Of a stretch of DNA of 64,000 bases, positions 44,559-53,667 are shown one piece after another (position 1 is the first letter of the stretch; the number at the start of each line of letters is the position of its first letter). The translations under genes and the position numbers were made by a program. The notes below the pieces were generated by a model that was not told the DNA's origin, searched no databases, and saw only the letters and a list, made by a program, of their open reading frames with translations. Source of the stretch: Kozakia baliensis (GTDB lineage Bacteria; Pseudomonadota; Alphaproteobacteria; Acetobacterales; Acetobacteraceae); NCBI RefSeq assembly GCF_001787335.1, contig NZ_CP014674.1:1-64000 (forward strand), written 5' to 3'.

Positions 44559-45365
44559 TCAATTCGTGGCCGTTACACGGCGCACAAAATCCAGCACGAC
44601 CGGCATGCCGCCATGTTCCAGAACCGTGGCGTGCGTTGCGTGGTCGGTCGTCCAGACTTCCTTGGGTTGCTGGGCCGCCTCGAAAACCGCAAGGCTTTGC
44701 GCAGGCGGCACGACCCGATCTTCCGTCGTGCGGATCACCAATAATGGACGGGTGAGATTCGGGATGCACGTCAGCGTATCGAAGCGGTTTTTAATCAGGA
44801 GACGCGCTGGAACATAGGGATAATGATAGGCGGCGGCATCCGCGATGCTGGTATAGGGAGAATCGAGCACCACACCCGCAACAGCGCGGTGCAAAGCCGT
44901 CTGCACGGCGACGTTCGTGCCGAGGGACTCGCCATAAAGCACGATACGTTCAGGCAAAACGCCCTTTTCCTGAAGGAAATCGAGCACCGCCATCGCATCG
45001 CGATAAAGCCCGGCTTCGCTGGGATGGCCTGGGTTGCCGCCATAGCCACGATATTCGAGTGCGAGCACGCCAAAGCCTGCTTGCGCGAAATGTTCCAATC
45101 GGTCGCCCTTCCAGTTCAACGAACCGGCATTGCCATGAAAATAGACGATTACCGGCGCATTGGGGCTGCTCTCGTGGAGCCATGATTTCAGGATCAGGCC
45201 ATCCGCCGTGCGCAACGATATTTCCTGCATGCCGAGGGGAGGCGTGTTGAGAGGATGGATGGACGCAGGGAAAAGCAATCGATCCTGACGCAGATACAGC
45301 GTGAGGACAGTGCTTGCATAAACGATGAGGGCGAGCGCGCCGAAGGCGGCTGAAAAACGGAGCAT
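44559..45365 (-). CDS. Membrane-anchored alpha/beta hydrolase (BEM46/ABHD13-like)
   Basis: The 268-residue protein has an N-terminal membrane anchor (residues 5-25) and an alpha/beta hydrolase fold: oxyanion motif VIVYFHGNAGSL, nucleophile Ser in LYGESLGTNVAV, Asp in TTEDRVVPP and a C-terminal His in TDHATHATVLEHGG. LALEYRGYGGNPG and LDSPYTSIADAA are typical of the BEM46/YfhR group. The reaction is probably ester or acyl hydrolysis at the membrane. The stop lies four bases from the xylB stop, convergent. Confidence 0.85.
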   Translation of the reverse strand: MLRFSAAFGALALIVYASTVLTLYLRQDRLLFPASIHPLNTPPLGMQEISLRTADGLILKSWLHESSPNAPVIVYFHGNAGSLNWKGDRLEHFAQAGFGVLALEYRGYGGNPGHPSEAGLYRDAMAVLDFLQEKGVLPERIVLYGESLGTNVAVQTALHRAVAGVVLDSPYTSIADAAAYHYPYVPARLLIKNRFDTLTCIPNLTRPLLVIRTTEDRVVPPAQSLAVFEAAQQPKEVWTTDHATHATVLEHGGMPVVLDFVRRVTATN

Positions 45366-45463
45366 TTTGGAACAACACCATTAACCGCATTTTTGAAAAA
45401 GCGTCTTTTTGCCCTCTGATGCGTTCGGAACCGTATCCGCAACAATTTCTGGGGCTTTATTTC

Positions 45464-45997
45464 ATGCTTCGTCGCGCTGTTTTCTTGGCTGTGTTCGCAT
45501 CATTGATGGCGCCGCTGGCCCAGGCAGAGACGAAGAAACCCCCGCAACCCCCTCTGCGTAGCTACCAGCATCTATGGACCGATGCGGAGGGTATTAGCCA
45601 TATCGCGCGTTGCCCCGTATCCAACTTCTTCCTGAAAAGCATGTCGCCCCCGGCAGGCCCGCAATGGCAAAATCCGATGGCGCCTCAAGTGGCCACGGTG
45701 ATGATGACGGTTCAGCCTGCCCACTGGAACGGCGCGTGGCATCCCGACCCCAAGCCCCAATGGATCATTCCCTTGCAGGGGAGCTGGTACGTGCGGGCCA
45801 TGGATGGAACGCGCGTCGTCATGGGGCCGGGTGATATTCTTTTCGGGGAGGACCAGGACGTTCGCCCCATGCCCTACGGAATTTACAAAGGTAAAAAAGG
45901 ACATGATGCAGGCAATATCGGCGATGGGCCGGTAACCCTCCTCGTTATCCAATCCGCCAATTCGCCCGTCATCAACCGTCCCTGTCGGTATTACTGA
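45464..45997 (+). CDS. Exported cupin-fold protein
   Basis: The 177-residue product has a signal peptide (MLRRAVFLAVFASLMAPLAQA, seen in part; cleavage near 21). The mature part contains a cupin-like barrel with WIIPLQGSWYVRAMDGTRVVMGPGDILF, quoted here by its GSW and GPGD turns, and two conserved-looking cysteines. Metal ligands are incomplete (one HPDPKPQ region), so catalysis is uncertain. I chose the ATG before the signal sequence; upstream in-frame codons add a non-signal extension. The 3' end overlaps the convergent MFS gene by seven bases. Confidence 0.65.
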   Translation: MLRRAVFLAVFASLMAPLAQAETKKPPQPPLRSYQHLWTDAEGISHIARCPVSNFFLKSMSPPAGPQWQNPMAPQVATVMMTVQPAHWNGAWHPDPKPQWIIPLQGSWYVRAMDGTRVVMGPGDILFGEDQDVRPMPYGIYKGKKGHDAGNIGDGPVTLLVIQSANSPVINRPCRYY

Positions 45998-47235
45998 TCG
46001 GCTACGGCCTCGTTTCGCCTGCGCCAGAAATTGCACAATCCCATGCCGATAATGCCTGTCAGCATACCAAAGGCTGTGGAACTCAATTGATTCGGCGGCA
46101 GGAACGACATGAGAAACCCGCTGATGCCCCCAAGCCCGAACGCCAAGGTTCCCATGAGGGCGGAGGCGGAGGCGGCCTGATGTCCATGATGGCTCAGCGC
46201 CAAAACTGTGGCGTTCGGCCCGATGAAGCCGAGCGTGAAGGTCGTACACATAATGAGGGCACAGATAGGCCAAGGATTATGTACCCCGACCCATGACGTG
46301 GAACTGACGGCTAGAAGCAACAGCCCGAACATCAAACTCGCGGCCAATGCACCTTCCATCACACGCGTGAAGGCGAATTTGTGTGAGAGATAACCGTTGA
46401 TCTGCGTCGCTAAAATAAAGCCACCGGCATTGATGCCGAAAAATACCGCGAAGGCGTGGGGCGTGAAACCTAGCAGATGTTCGAAAAGCTGCGGCGCGTT
46501 GGAGAGATAAGCGAACATGACGAACGTGCTGAAGCTGGAGAGCAGTGCCGCGGAAATAAAGACCGGCTCTTTCGCCAAGCTGATATAGCGCCGTAAGATT
46601 TCGACTGGCGGTAACGCATTGCGATGCTGTGGGGGAAGCGTATCGGGCAATATCAAAAGGCATGATAGAAACAAGAGCAGTGCGGCGACGGCCCCCGCCC
46701 AAAAGATCAAACGCCAACTTCCGAATTCTAAGAGAATGCTGCCCAATGACGGGGCCAGAATAGGGCCAACGCCAAAAACGAGCGTTAATTGAGACATCAG
46801 TTTGACGGCTTCCCGCCCTGTCGCGACATCCCGCACGATCGCGCGGGGTGCAACGCTACTGATCGAACCGCCGAGCGCGGTAATAAAGCGCAGGCAACAA
46901 AATACCGTATAATTGCTGGTAACGGCCAGAAGGGCCGAAGCGACCATATAAATGAGCAACCCGGCTAGTAATGGATGCCGACGGCCGAAACGGTCTGATA
47001 GAGGACCGAGACAGAATTGGCCGACCGCCAAACCGACGAACCAAGCCGCCAAGGTAATCTGCGCGGAGCCGGCTCCATGCCCTAAGTCGCGTTCCAGTTC
47101 AGGAAAGGCCGGGAGATACATATCCGTAGAAAGCGGGCCGATGGTGCTGACTAAGCCAAGTAAAATGATCTGACCGCGAGATAAACGGAACGGTGTGGAA
47201 GTTTGTGAGGAGCAGGACACAGAAAAGCAATCCAT
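45991..47235 (-). CDS. MFS multidrug efflux transporter, Bcr/CflA family
   Basis: The 414-residue protein has about twelve membrane segments. The N-terminal LSTDMYLPAFPELERDLG and GQFCLGPLSDRFGRRHPLL (motif A) are diagnostic of the Bcr/CflA drug:proton antiporters, as is ALGGSISSVAPRAIVRDV. Family members export bicyclomycin, chloramphenicol, sulfonamides or cysteine; the substrate here is not known. The start is the ATG of MDCFSVSC; the upstream region is the beginning of an AT-rich island. Confidence 0.88.
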   Translation of the reverse strand: MDCFSVSCSSQTSTPFRLSRGQIILLGLVSTIGPLSTDMYLPAFPELERDLGHGAGSAQITLAAWFVGLAVGQFCLGPLSDRFGRRHPLLAGLLIYMVASALLAVTSNYTVFCCLRFITALGGSISSVAPRAIVRDVATGREAVKLMSQLTLVFGVGPILAPSLGSILLEFGSWRLIFWAGAVAALLLFLSCLLILPDTLPPQHRNALPPVEILRRYISLAKEPVFISAALLSSFSTFVMFAYLSNAPQLFEHLLGFTPHAFAVFFGINAGGFILATQINGYLSHKFAFTRVMEGALAASLMFGLLLLAVSSTSWVGVHNPWPICALIMCTTFTLGFIGPNATVLALSHHGHQAASASALMGTLAFGLGGISGFLMSFLPPNQLSSTAFGMLTGIIGMGLCNFWRRRNEAVADQ

Positions 47236-48036
47236 TGGAAATCGGACGCGAGCCGCTTCGATAAAGAATCGAGGAACAAAAAAAAGAAGGTTCGCGGGCG
47301 CGCTATGATGCAGGCTTCCACGTATTTTTGTCGCAAATCGATTTTCTCAAAAAAAGCGAATCTGCTGACTTTTATCCAAGTGACAGCCAATGCGCCACCG
47401 AGCGTGCATGTCCGATAAAAATTTTGCTGAGATTGTTTTGCTAAAATTGTGGGAGAGAGTTTTTGCGAAGCTCTTGATTCGTAAATTTGAAAAGTGACGA
47501 TAAAGAAAATTCCTCGAAAATATATTTTACACTTTAAAAATGAAGATTAACTCCGAATAGATTATTTTGTTATTATCAACATTATAAAATATCGCAAATA
47601 ACAGATTCTAGTTAGTGATTATATTTTTAGGGTTGGCCATCCGCTTCAGAAATGCATTGTAATAAATTCTTCACTAACAAAGTTGATAAATTGTGTGTAA
47701 TTGTTAAGAAATATAGAATGTTCAAAAAAATAATAAAACAGATTGTAACTCACGTTACCAAAAGTAACTATGTTATATAAAATCAAATTTATGAATTTGG
47801 ACGAAATAAAATTTCCTCGAAATCATAAATACAGACGTATTATTATGCGTCTCGTTCGTTGCGTGTCGTTCACGCAACGAGACGGTATCTTGTTCTTGAA
47901 ATATAACGACATACTATTGCGACACTAAATCAATAAAAATACTGTCTCGCTCAATCCTGGGGAATTGGCGTTCTCATCATGCAAGCCATGCAAAAAAAGC
48001 GCTGCCCTGAAAAATTGAATATTCGAGGACCGAGCA
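47236..48036. other. AT-rich non-coding island between the Bcr/CflA gene and the TonB receptor
   Basis: About 800 bases hold no credible gene. The composition falls sharply from the surroundings: a sample line, 47581-47640, contains 16 G or C in 60 bases. Many A/T runs and near-promoter sequences occur, so -10/-35 pairs cannot be chosen with confidence. One long imperfect hairpin lies in it. The region probably contains the receptor's promoter and control sites, or is acquired or decayed DNA. Confidence 0.7.
47848..47884. repeat. Long imperfect hairpin upstream of the TonB-dependent receptor
   Basis: CGTCTCGTT and GCGTG on the left pair with CACGC and AACGAGACG on the right, 14 pairs with a four-base CGTT bulge and a five-base loop. 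It is GC-rich inside an AT-rich island and lies 150 bases before the receptor start. There is no T-run. It could be an RNA leader structure or a protein-binding site. Confidence 0.5.
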
Positions 48037-50523
48037 ATGGGGCGTCGGACATCGCGACTTTCCCGCCGGAACGATTATCGGCAAGGTTCAATTTTGGCGG
48101 GATCCGCTTTCGTCTGGCTATTTTGCACTTGCGCGCCTGCTTTGGCGGCGACGGCGAACGGCACATTACATGCTCATGCACATAAGCACGCCGTAAAACC
48201 GCGCGCCCCGCGCCGTGCCGCCACGCAGGGTGTCTCTCAGGCGTCGCGTCGCACACCGTCACATGCAGATATCGTGTCTCATTCCTCGCCGGAAGACGTT
48301 ACGGTTCGCGTTGCGCATCGCGTCGGTTCTCATGGCGCGGTGCAGGCTGTAACGCGTAAAACGATGGATAATTTCGTCGCCGGCACAAGCCCGATCCAGA
48401 TTCTGGCGTTGACGACCCCTGGCGTTAATTTCGGCTCGGATGATGCGTTTGGCCTCGATACAGTGGCCAACACACTCTACATCCGTGGCTTCAACCAAAC
48501 GCAGATCGGCGTTTCGTTGGATGGCATCCCGATGGGCGGTCAGGGCTTCCATAACTGGAACGGCCTGGGCGTGGACCAGATGGAAATCCAGGAAAACATT
48601 TCCGGCATGACCATGTCGCAAGGGGCGGGCGCTTTGGATACGCCCTCCGCGCAGACATTGGGCGGCGCGCTGACCTTCTCCTCCTCCGATCCGCTCGATA
48701 AGGCGGGCGGTCGCGTCAGCCAGACATTCGGCAGCTACAAGGCGTTCCGTACCTTTGCCCGCGCCGATAGCGGCGTGCTGAATGAGACCGGCACGAAGTT
48801 TTATGCTTCTTACGCCCGCACGGCGCAGGATTTGTGGAAAGGCTACGGCGACCAGCAGGAGCACCAAGCTAATTTCAAGTTGGTGCAGCCGGTGGGCGAT
48901 CGTGGGAAAATCACGGCGATTTTCGATTATTCCGACTTCATTCAATATAACTATTTAGGCCTGACCAAGAATATGTGGGAGAAGATGGGGCGCAACGCGA
49001 CCTATCTGAAGCCGAACTATGCGCTATCGAAGCAATATGCGGGATATGCGCAGAACGGTGGTGTGCCGCCCGGGCTGGAAGGCGTTCTCACCAACGATGA
49101 AATCGGCGATTATGCTTATGACGGCACGCAGTCGCAGCGTAACTATCTTTCGGCCATTACTGGGGAATTCAAGATTTTCCCGAACGTGACGTCGAAGACG
49201 ATCGCTTATGCGCATGTGACGAATGGCGATTACAGCGGCAGCAACCCGTTCCTGGTTTCGCCAACATCGCAGGTGCCGATGGTGAACGAGACCGGCCACC
49301 CCGATGTGCGTCGTCTCGGCTTTACGCAGAACTTCAACATCACTGCCGGTAAGAACGACATCAACACGGGCATCTGGTATGAAAACGATACCTTCAACTA
49401 TCCGATGCGCATGTATGAAGATGGCGTGAACGAAGCCCACAATTCCAAAAGCGCCTTCAAAGCTTCGGAAGCCACGACGTGGTATTCGGACTCGTTCAAT
49501 ACCAATACGTTCCAGTTCTACCTGCAGGATACTTATCATATCATCCGGGGCATGACGGTTAGCGCAGGTTTCAAATCGCTGCTTCAAACTACGCATGGCG
49601 GCACCAGCTACGATGCGACGGAAGCTCTCGCGGCATGGAACACCTATTATAGCCATCCGGCCTCCGGTAGCCTGACGGCAGCCAATGCGTTCCTGCCGCA
49701 TTTCAATTTCGATTATCACTTCCTGCATAATCACGAGATTTACTTCGACATCGCCGAGAATATGCGCGCTTACGATTACGGCCAGCAGAGCAGCGCCGGC
49801 ACGGCCTGGGGCGCCTTGGGCACGTCATCGAACACCGCGCAATCCGTGTTCAATGCGAGCAAGAAATCGCTCCGCCCGGAGCGGACGTGGAATTACATCG
49901 TCGGTTATCGCTTCAATAGCGAATACATCTCGGCCAGCGCCGATTTCTATCATACCGATTATTATAACCGCCTTGCGGCGATCACCTCCGGCTCGACGTC
50001 AAACGTTTATGGCGCGTTCGTCAATGTCGGGCGTGAAACGATGAACGGCGCAGACGCAATGGCGGTGGTCCGTCCGATCCGCAACATGGAAATCACCAAC
50101 AGCTTCAGCTGGAACGACGCCGAATATCAGGACACGCATTTGCCTTATGATGGCGGTTCTCTGAACATCAAAGGCAAGCATCAAGTCTATTATCCGAAAT
50201 TCATGTATAAGGCGAACCTCGCTTATCATTGGGGCCGCGCCAGCTTTAACTTCAACGCGACGTACACCAGCGCACGTCCGATGACCTACATGAACGACGT
50301 GCATATCCCGGCCTATTGGACGTCCAATCTGAACGCCAGCTACAATTTCGGGAAGGTCGGTTTCGCTCAAAACATCAAGGCGGATTTCGGCATCACCAAC
50401 CTGTTCAACCGGAACTATATCGGTGGCGTTTACGGGGCCGCTTCGGTCATGGGAGACGACAACGCCAATCTGTATGTCGCCGCTCCCCGCGAGTTCTTCG
50501 GCACCATCTCAGCGCAGTTCTAA
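48037..50523 (+). CDS. TonB-dependent outer-membrane receptor
   Basis: The 828-residue protein has a long N-terminus with a signal-like stretch (about residues 18-38, ILAGSAFVWLFCTCAPALA region), a His-rich segment (HAHAHKHA), then a plug domain with NTLYIRGFNQTQIGVSLDGIPMG in parts LYIRGF and SLDGIPMG, and a large beta-barrel that ends in the aromatic terminus ISAQF. LFNRNYIGGVYG near the end is typical of these receptors. Such receptors import siderophores, metal complexes, cobalamin or sugars; no iron-box is evident and the substrate is unknown. A canonical terminator follows. Confidence 0.9.
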   Translation: MGRRTSRLSRRNDYRQGSILAGSAFVWLFCTCAPALAATANGTLHAHAHKHAVKPRAPRRAATQGVSQASRRTPSHADIVSHSSPEDVTVRVAHRVGSHGAVQAVTRKTMDNFVAGTSPIQILALTTPGVNFGSDDAFGLDTVANTLYIRGFNQTQIGVSLDGIPMGGQGFHNWNGLGVDQMEIQENISGMTMSQGAGALDTPSAQTLGGALTFSSSDPLDKAGGRVSQTFGSYKAFRTFARADSGVLNETGTKFYASYARTAQDLWKGYGDQQEHQANFKLVQPVGDRGKITAIFDYSDFIQYNYLGLTKNMWEKMGRNATYLKPNYALSKQYAGYAQNGGVPPGLEGVLTNDEIGDYAYDGTQSQRNYLSAITGEFKIFPNVTSKTIAYAHVTNGDYSGSNPFLVSPTSQVPMVNETGHPDVRRLGFTQNFNITAGKNDINTGIWYENDTFNYPMRMYEDGVNEAHNSKSAFKASEATTWYSDSFNTNTFQFYLQDTYHIIRGMTVSAGFKSLLQTTHGGTSYDATEALAAWNTYYSHPASGSLTAANAFLPHFNFDYHFLHNHEIYFDIAENMRAYDYGQQSSAGTAWGALGTSSNTAQSVFNASKKSLRPERTWNYIVGYRFNSEYISASADFYHTDYYNRLAAITSGSTSNVYGAFVNVGRETMNGADAMAVVRPIRNMEITNSFSWNDAEYQDTHLPYDGGSLNIKGKHQVYYPKFMYKANLAYHWGRASFNFNATYTSARPMTYMNDVHIPAYWTSNLNASYNFGKVGFAQNIKADFGITNLFNRNYIGGVYGAASVMGDDNANLYVAAPREFFGTISAQF

Positions 50524-50546
50524 TTCTTCTTATATCGGCGTTATCC

Positions 50547-50579
50547 AAAAAGGCCCGCCAGTTTCCGGCGGGCCTTTTT
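50547..50579. terminator. Bidirectional intrinsic terminator
   Basis: GGCCCGCC and GGCGGGCC pair perfectly with a seven-base loop and are flanked by AAAAA on the left and TTTTT on the right, serving both the TonB receptor (plus) and the DUF1501 gene (minus). Confidence 0.92.
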
Positions 50580-50583
50580 GTAT

Positions 50584-51795
50584 TTAGGCAGTACGGATAA
50601 GGCCTGAAGCGGGCTCCGGCTGCGGACCGGGAAAGATTATGGTCAAGGCGTGCCGTTTCATCCCCATATGATTGCACAAAACTCCGGATGTCACCGCGCG
50701 CAGATCGGTCGTCGGGGCGAGATCTCGATTTTCGAAAAGCTGAGATTGCTTCAGCCCCGGCCATGTGCCGCCAACCTTGCCGCCCGCCACGGCTCCGCCC
50801 GCAAGAAAAGCAAGGGTGCCGGTCCCGTGATCCGTGCCCCCAGTGCCGTTCATCCGGACCGTCCGGCCAAACTCGGTCATGACCAGCACCGCCGTATGCT
50901 TCCAGTTCTCACCAATCGATTGACGCAGTGCGGCGATGCCTCGGTCCAACTGGGCAAGCGGCCCGGAAAGGCGGCCAAGCTGCGCGGCGTGCGTGTCCCA
51001 TCCGCCAATTTCCAACGCGGCGATGCGTGGGCCATGCGGATCGGCCAGCATTTCCCCGGCGGCGGTGGCCAAGCGCATGAAGGCATCCGGCTTCCGGCAT
51101 GGTTCCGGCTTGAAAGCCGCGCTTCGTATGTCGGTTGCATCATCCGAGAAGCCGCGTGCTTTCATGCCGCTGCGAAAGGCCGGTCCTGTTACAGGATCGG
51201 AAGCGTTGAGCGCCATGATCTGGCTGTAAAGCGCCGCATCTGGATGCTGGCTTCCCGCAGGCGCGTAACTTCCGATGGCGGCGGGGCCGCGTAAAAGAAG
51301 CGGCACGGTCAGTCCCATGGCCAGACGATAACCATCAGGCCGTGATTGGCCCCGGCCCTGAAGCGCGGAGACAACACGATTCAGCCAGCCGCTATTCAGG
51401 CGGGTATCGGCGCCGCTTTCGAGATAATCCTGCGCTTCGAAATGAGACCGGCTGCGATAATGCCCCGCAACGGCATGAATGGGCGCCATTTCCCCAGCAT
51501 TATAAAGCGCGTGCATGTTCTTGAGCGCCGGATGCAGCCCGTAAAATCCACCGAGATCGAGCAGACCGCCTTCCTGCCCAGGTTCGGGCAGCAGAAGACT
51601 CCGTCGGTGCGTCGCGATATCTGGATCGCCGTAGGGCGTGACGGCCGAAAGTCCATCCAGCGCCCCTCTGAGAATAACGACGACGAAGCGCGGATCGTCC
51701 GGGCCAGAAGCCGATCCGGCCAAGGCGAGGGAAGATCGCCCGAGCGACCAGCTTGCGGCTAACCCCAAAAGGGCGGAGCGACGACGAATCATCAT
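50584..51795 (-). CDS. DUF1501 family exported protein
   Basis: The 403-residue protein starts with a Tat-like signal (MMIRRRSALLGLAASW, cleavage near residue 27). Features of DUF1501, a sulfatase/alkaline-phosphatase-like fold, are FVVVILRGALDGLSAV near the N-terminus, HYRSRSHFEAQDYLESG, EIGGWDTHAAQ and VLVMTEFGRTVRMNGTGGTDHGTG. The metal-binding Asp/His residues appear intact. Function is unknown; the genes nearly always occur with DUF1800, as here (three bases apart). Confidence 0.88.
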   Translation of the reverse strand: MMIRRRSALLGLAASWSLGRSSLALAGSASGPDDPRFVVVILRGALDGLSAVTPYGDPDIATHRRSLLLPEPGQEGGLLDLGGFYGLHPALKNMHALYNAGEMAPIHAVAGHYRSRSHFEAQDYLESGADTRLNSGWLNRVVSALQGRGQSRPDGYRLAMGLTVPLLLRGPAAIGSYAPAGSQHPDAALYSQIMALNASDPVTGPAFRSGMKARGFSDDATDIRSAAFKPEPCRKPDAFMRLATAAGEMLADPHGPRIAALEIGGWDTHAAQLGRLSGPLAQLDRGIAALRQSIGENWKHTAVLVMTEFGRTVRMNGTGGTDHGTGTLAFLAGGAVAGGKVGGTWPGLKQSQLFENRDLAPTTDLRAVTSGVLCNHMGMKRHALTIIFPGPQPEPASGLIRTA

Positions 51796-51798
51796 GGG

Positions 51799-53106
51799 TC
51801 AACGCCTCTGAAATTCAGGGGAGGAAAAGAGCAGGGCGAGCGCATCTTGGCGCGAGCCCGCATGGTGCATGGCCGTAAGCGTCGTCTTGCGCAGGGCCGG
51901 GCCTAAAGCGGCGTGGGCGATTTCCATCGGATCGTCGGCGTGAGCGTGGGCCGCCATGCGCCATGACCAATCCGTGCGGGCCAGCATATCCGCCGGGGCC
52001 GACCAATCGGCGGCGCGATCACCCCACCCGTTGGGAAGTGGGGCCGACCATATGGGCTGCCCAAGTATGCCGCAGGCTGAGAACAATATATGCGCAGGAG
52101 AATGCGGATTATCCGGCGTGCTGGGCGCGCCGCCAAGCGATAAGGCGCGCATGACCGCCGTGGCGTAATCCATCGGTGAGCGAAACTTGCTGCCAGGTTT
52201 ATGCGCGTCCGGCAGATCGGCCAGGGCGAGGGAGGTTTTCTGAAGATCTCCCCCGCTTTGTTGCAGAACGCCCGCAATATGCTCGACATCCTGCGGCAAG
52301 GGCTTATCGGAAATGAAATGGCTGACGAGTTGCGTGGCGATATGGCGATACGTGGCGGGATGGGTGCCGAGATAGTTCAAAGCCAGCAGCCCACCTTGCT
52401 CGCCTTCGGGAAAAACCTGCCCCATCACGTTTTTCTCGCCCGGTTCATGCGCTTTTTCGCGGAAGGAAAAACCGGGCCGGTCGGCTTTCATGTCAATGCC
52501 CCAGCCGGTGAGAATGGCGGCGAAGGACGTCACGTCCGCCTGCGTATAACCTCCCTGCGGCGAGACGGTGTGCAGTTCCAGGCATTCGCGGGCGAGGTTT
52601 TCGTTCAGCCCCCGGTGGTTCTTGCGCCCGATTGGGCTATTCGGGCCTATAGAGGAGGAATTATCGAGATACATCAACATGGCCGGATGCCGCATGACGG
52701 CGACGAGCATATCGACGAAGCGCCCCGTAACGTGCGGGCGGATCGCCTCGCGCATATAAGCGCCGACCACCGATCTGACGCTGCCTTGGCGGAGACTGAC
52801 GGTGAAATGGTTGAACCAAAACCATGCCAGCCTTTCGCGAAAAGGCTGTTCCGTCAGTAAAAGATGATCGAGCTGCGTGGCGATTTCGGCCTGGAAAATC
52901 GGCTGGATCAGCGGATTTCCCGGCATCTTCGTCCGCCGTTGTTCGCGCAGCGCGATCAGCCCATCGGCGCTCGTGCCGACATTGAGAAAGTTCGCGGCAT
53001 CCGTATTCTGCAATTGTTGCGCCAGCCAATCGCGGGCTGATCCGGTCGGTATCGCGCCAGGGCGTCCTCCCCAGCCGAATCTATTGGCGATACTGACGAA
53101 CTGCAT
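51799..53106 (-). CDS. DUF1800 family protein
   Basis: The 435-residue protein shows DUF1800 features: RLAWFWFNHFTVS with an upstream helical lead, PAMLMYLDNSSSIGPNSPIGRKN-like region (quoted as MLMYLDN), NENLARECLELHTVS and YTQADVTSFAAILTGWGI, and a HFISDKPLP motif near residue 280. No classical signal peptide is visible at the chosen ATG. It is the first gene of the pair with DUF1501, which suggests they form one envelope complex. The biochemical role of the pair is not established. Confidence 0.88.
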   Translation of the reverse strand: MQFVSIANRFGWGGRPGAIPTGSARDWLAQQLQNTDAANFLNVGTSADGLIALREQRRTKMPGNPLIQPIFQAEIATQLDHLLLTEQPFRERLAWFWFNHFTVSLRQGSVRSVVGAYMREAIRPHVTGRFVDMLVAVMRHPAMLMYLDNSSSIGPNSPIGRKNHRGLNENLARECLELHTVSPQGGYTQADVTSFAAILTGWGIDMKADRPGFSFREKAHEPGEKNVMGQVFPEGEQGGLLALNYLGTHPATYRHIATQLVSHFISDKPLPQDVEHIAGVLQQSGGDLQKTSLALADLPDAHKPGSKFRSPMDYATAVMRALSLGGAPSTPDNPHSPAHILFSACGILGQPIWSAPLPNGWGDRAADWSAPADMLARTDWSWRMAAHAHADDPMEIAHAALGPALRKTTLTAMHHAGSRQDALALLFSSPEFQRR

Positions 53107-53442
53107 GGCATGTCCTCGCAGTGGCCGAGTGCAATAGCGATGAAAAATAAAGGATATTTACTCTCCTATCCGGTTATGGCCGAATCAGGACGTAAATGTT
53201 GCACTTCTTTGCAGTTGGATGACCGTAATATGACCATCTTCCAACTCATCCGAAATAAAACGACCCACTAACAAGAGAAGCGGTTTTCTGCTTTATCTCT
53301 GTTTCATCGAGAAAGAACGATCATGGGGGCTTTTCCTGCTTCGGCGATATTACGAATTTCAAGCCTTGCACGCTCGGGCCGAAACGGCCGCCCGGCAGAC
53401 ATGCGTTCCGGCTCGGCATCCAGGAAAAGAAGATAGAGAAGT
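53107..53442. promoter_or_regulatory. Divergent control region between DUF1800 and the psp-like operon
   Basis: These 336 bases lie between divergent genes and must contain both promoters. Nothing can be assigned with certainty. A sequence at 53199-53213 resembles a sigma-54 site but its spacing is one base short. A 37-codon basic frame (53323-53436) ends six bases before the pspB-like gene and might be a leader, but I do not call it. Confidence 0.4.
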
Positions 53443-53667
53443 ATGATGTGGAATGGATTGACCGAGCTTGCCTTCGTCGTCATGCCGTTCTTGCTGGTAA
53501 TCGCCTTTGTCTTGCGTCGTAAACGCGAGAGTCAGTTACGGGGAGCGGATGTGGAGATGCTGAATCAGGCGCAGGTGCAGACGCGCCGCTTGGAAGAACG
53601 CGTCGATCATCTCGAGCGTATTCTCGATGAAGACGTGCCGGGCTGGCGTACGCGAGCGACGACATGA
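53443..53667 (+). CDS. PspB-like envelope stress protein
   Basis: The 74-residue product has the size and build of PspB: one N-terminal membrane helix (residues 8-24, ELAFVVMPFLLVIAFVL), a basic turn (RRKRES) and a cytoplasmic coiled coil with the PspB-like end RLEERVDHLERILDEDVPGWR, whose core LERILDEDxPGWR parallels LESILDAEHPNWR of E. coli PspB. In the Psp system PspB with PspC senses inner-membrane stress and recruits PspA. No pspA, pspC or pspF gene is adjacent. It is ATGA-coupled to a secreted beta-repeat protein gene. Confidence 0.72.
   Translation: MMWNGLTELAFVVMPFLLVIAFVLRRKRESQLRGADVEMLNQAQVQTRRLEERVDHLERILDEDVPGWRTRATT

Noticed and set aside
53199-53213. A sigma-54-like site (TTGCAC-N4-TTGCA) before the pspB-like gene
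   Set aside because: The -24 GG is TG and the spacing to the GC is one base short; no pspF-type activator gene is nearby.
53323-53436. A 37-codon basic frame just before the pspB-like gene
   Set aside because: Arg/Ser-rich composition without ribosome site; a leader peptide is possible but not supported.
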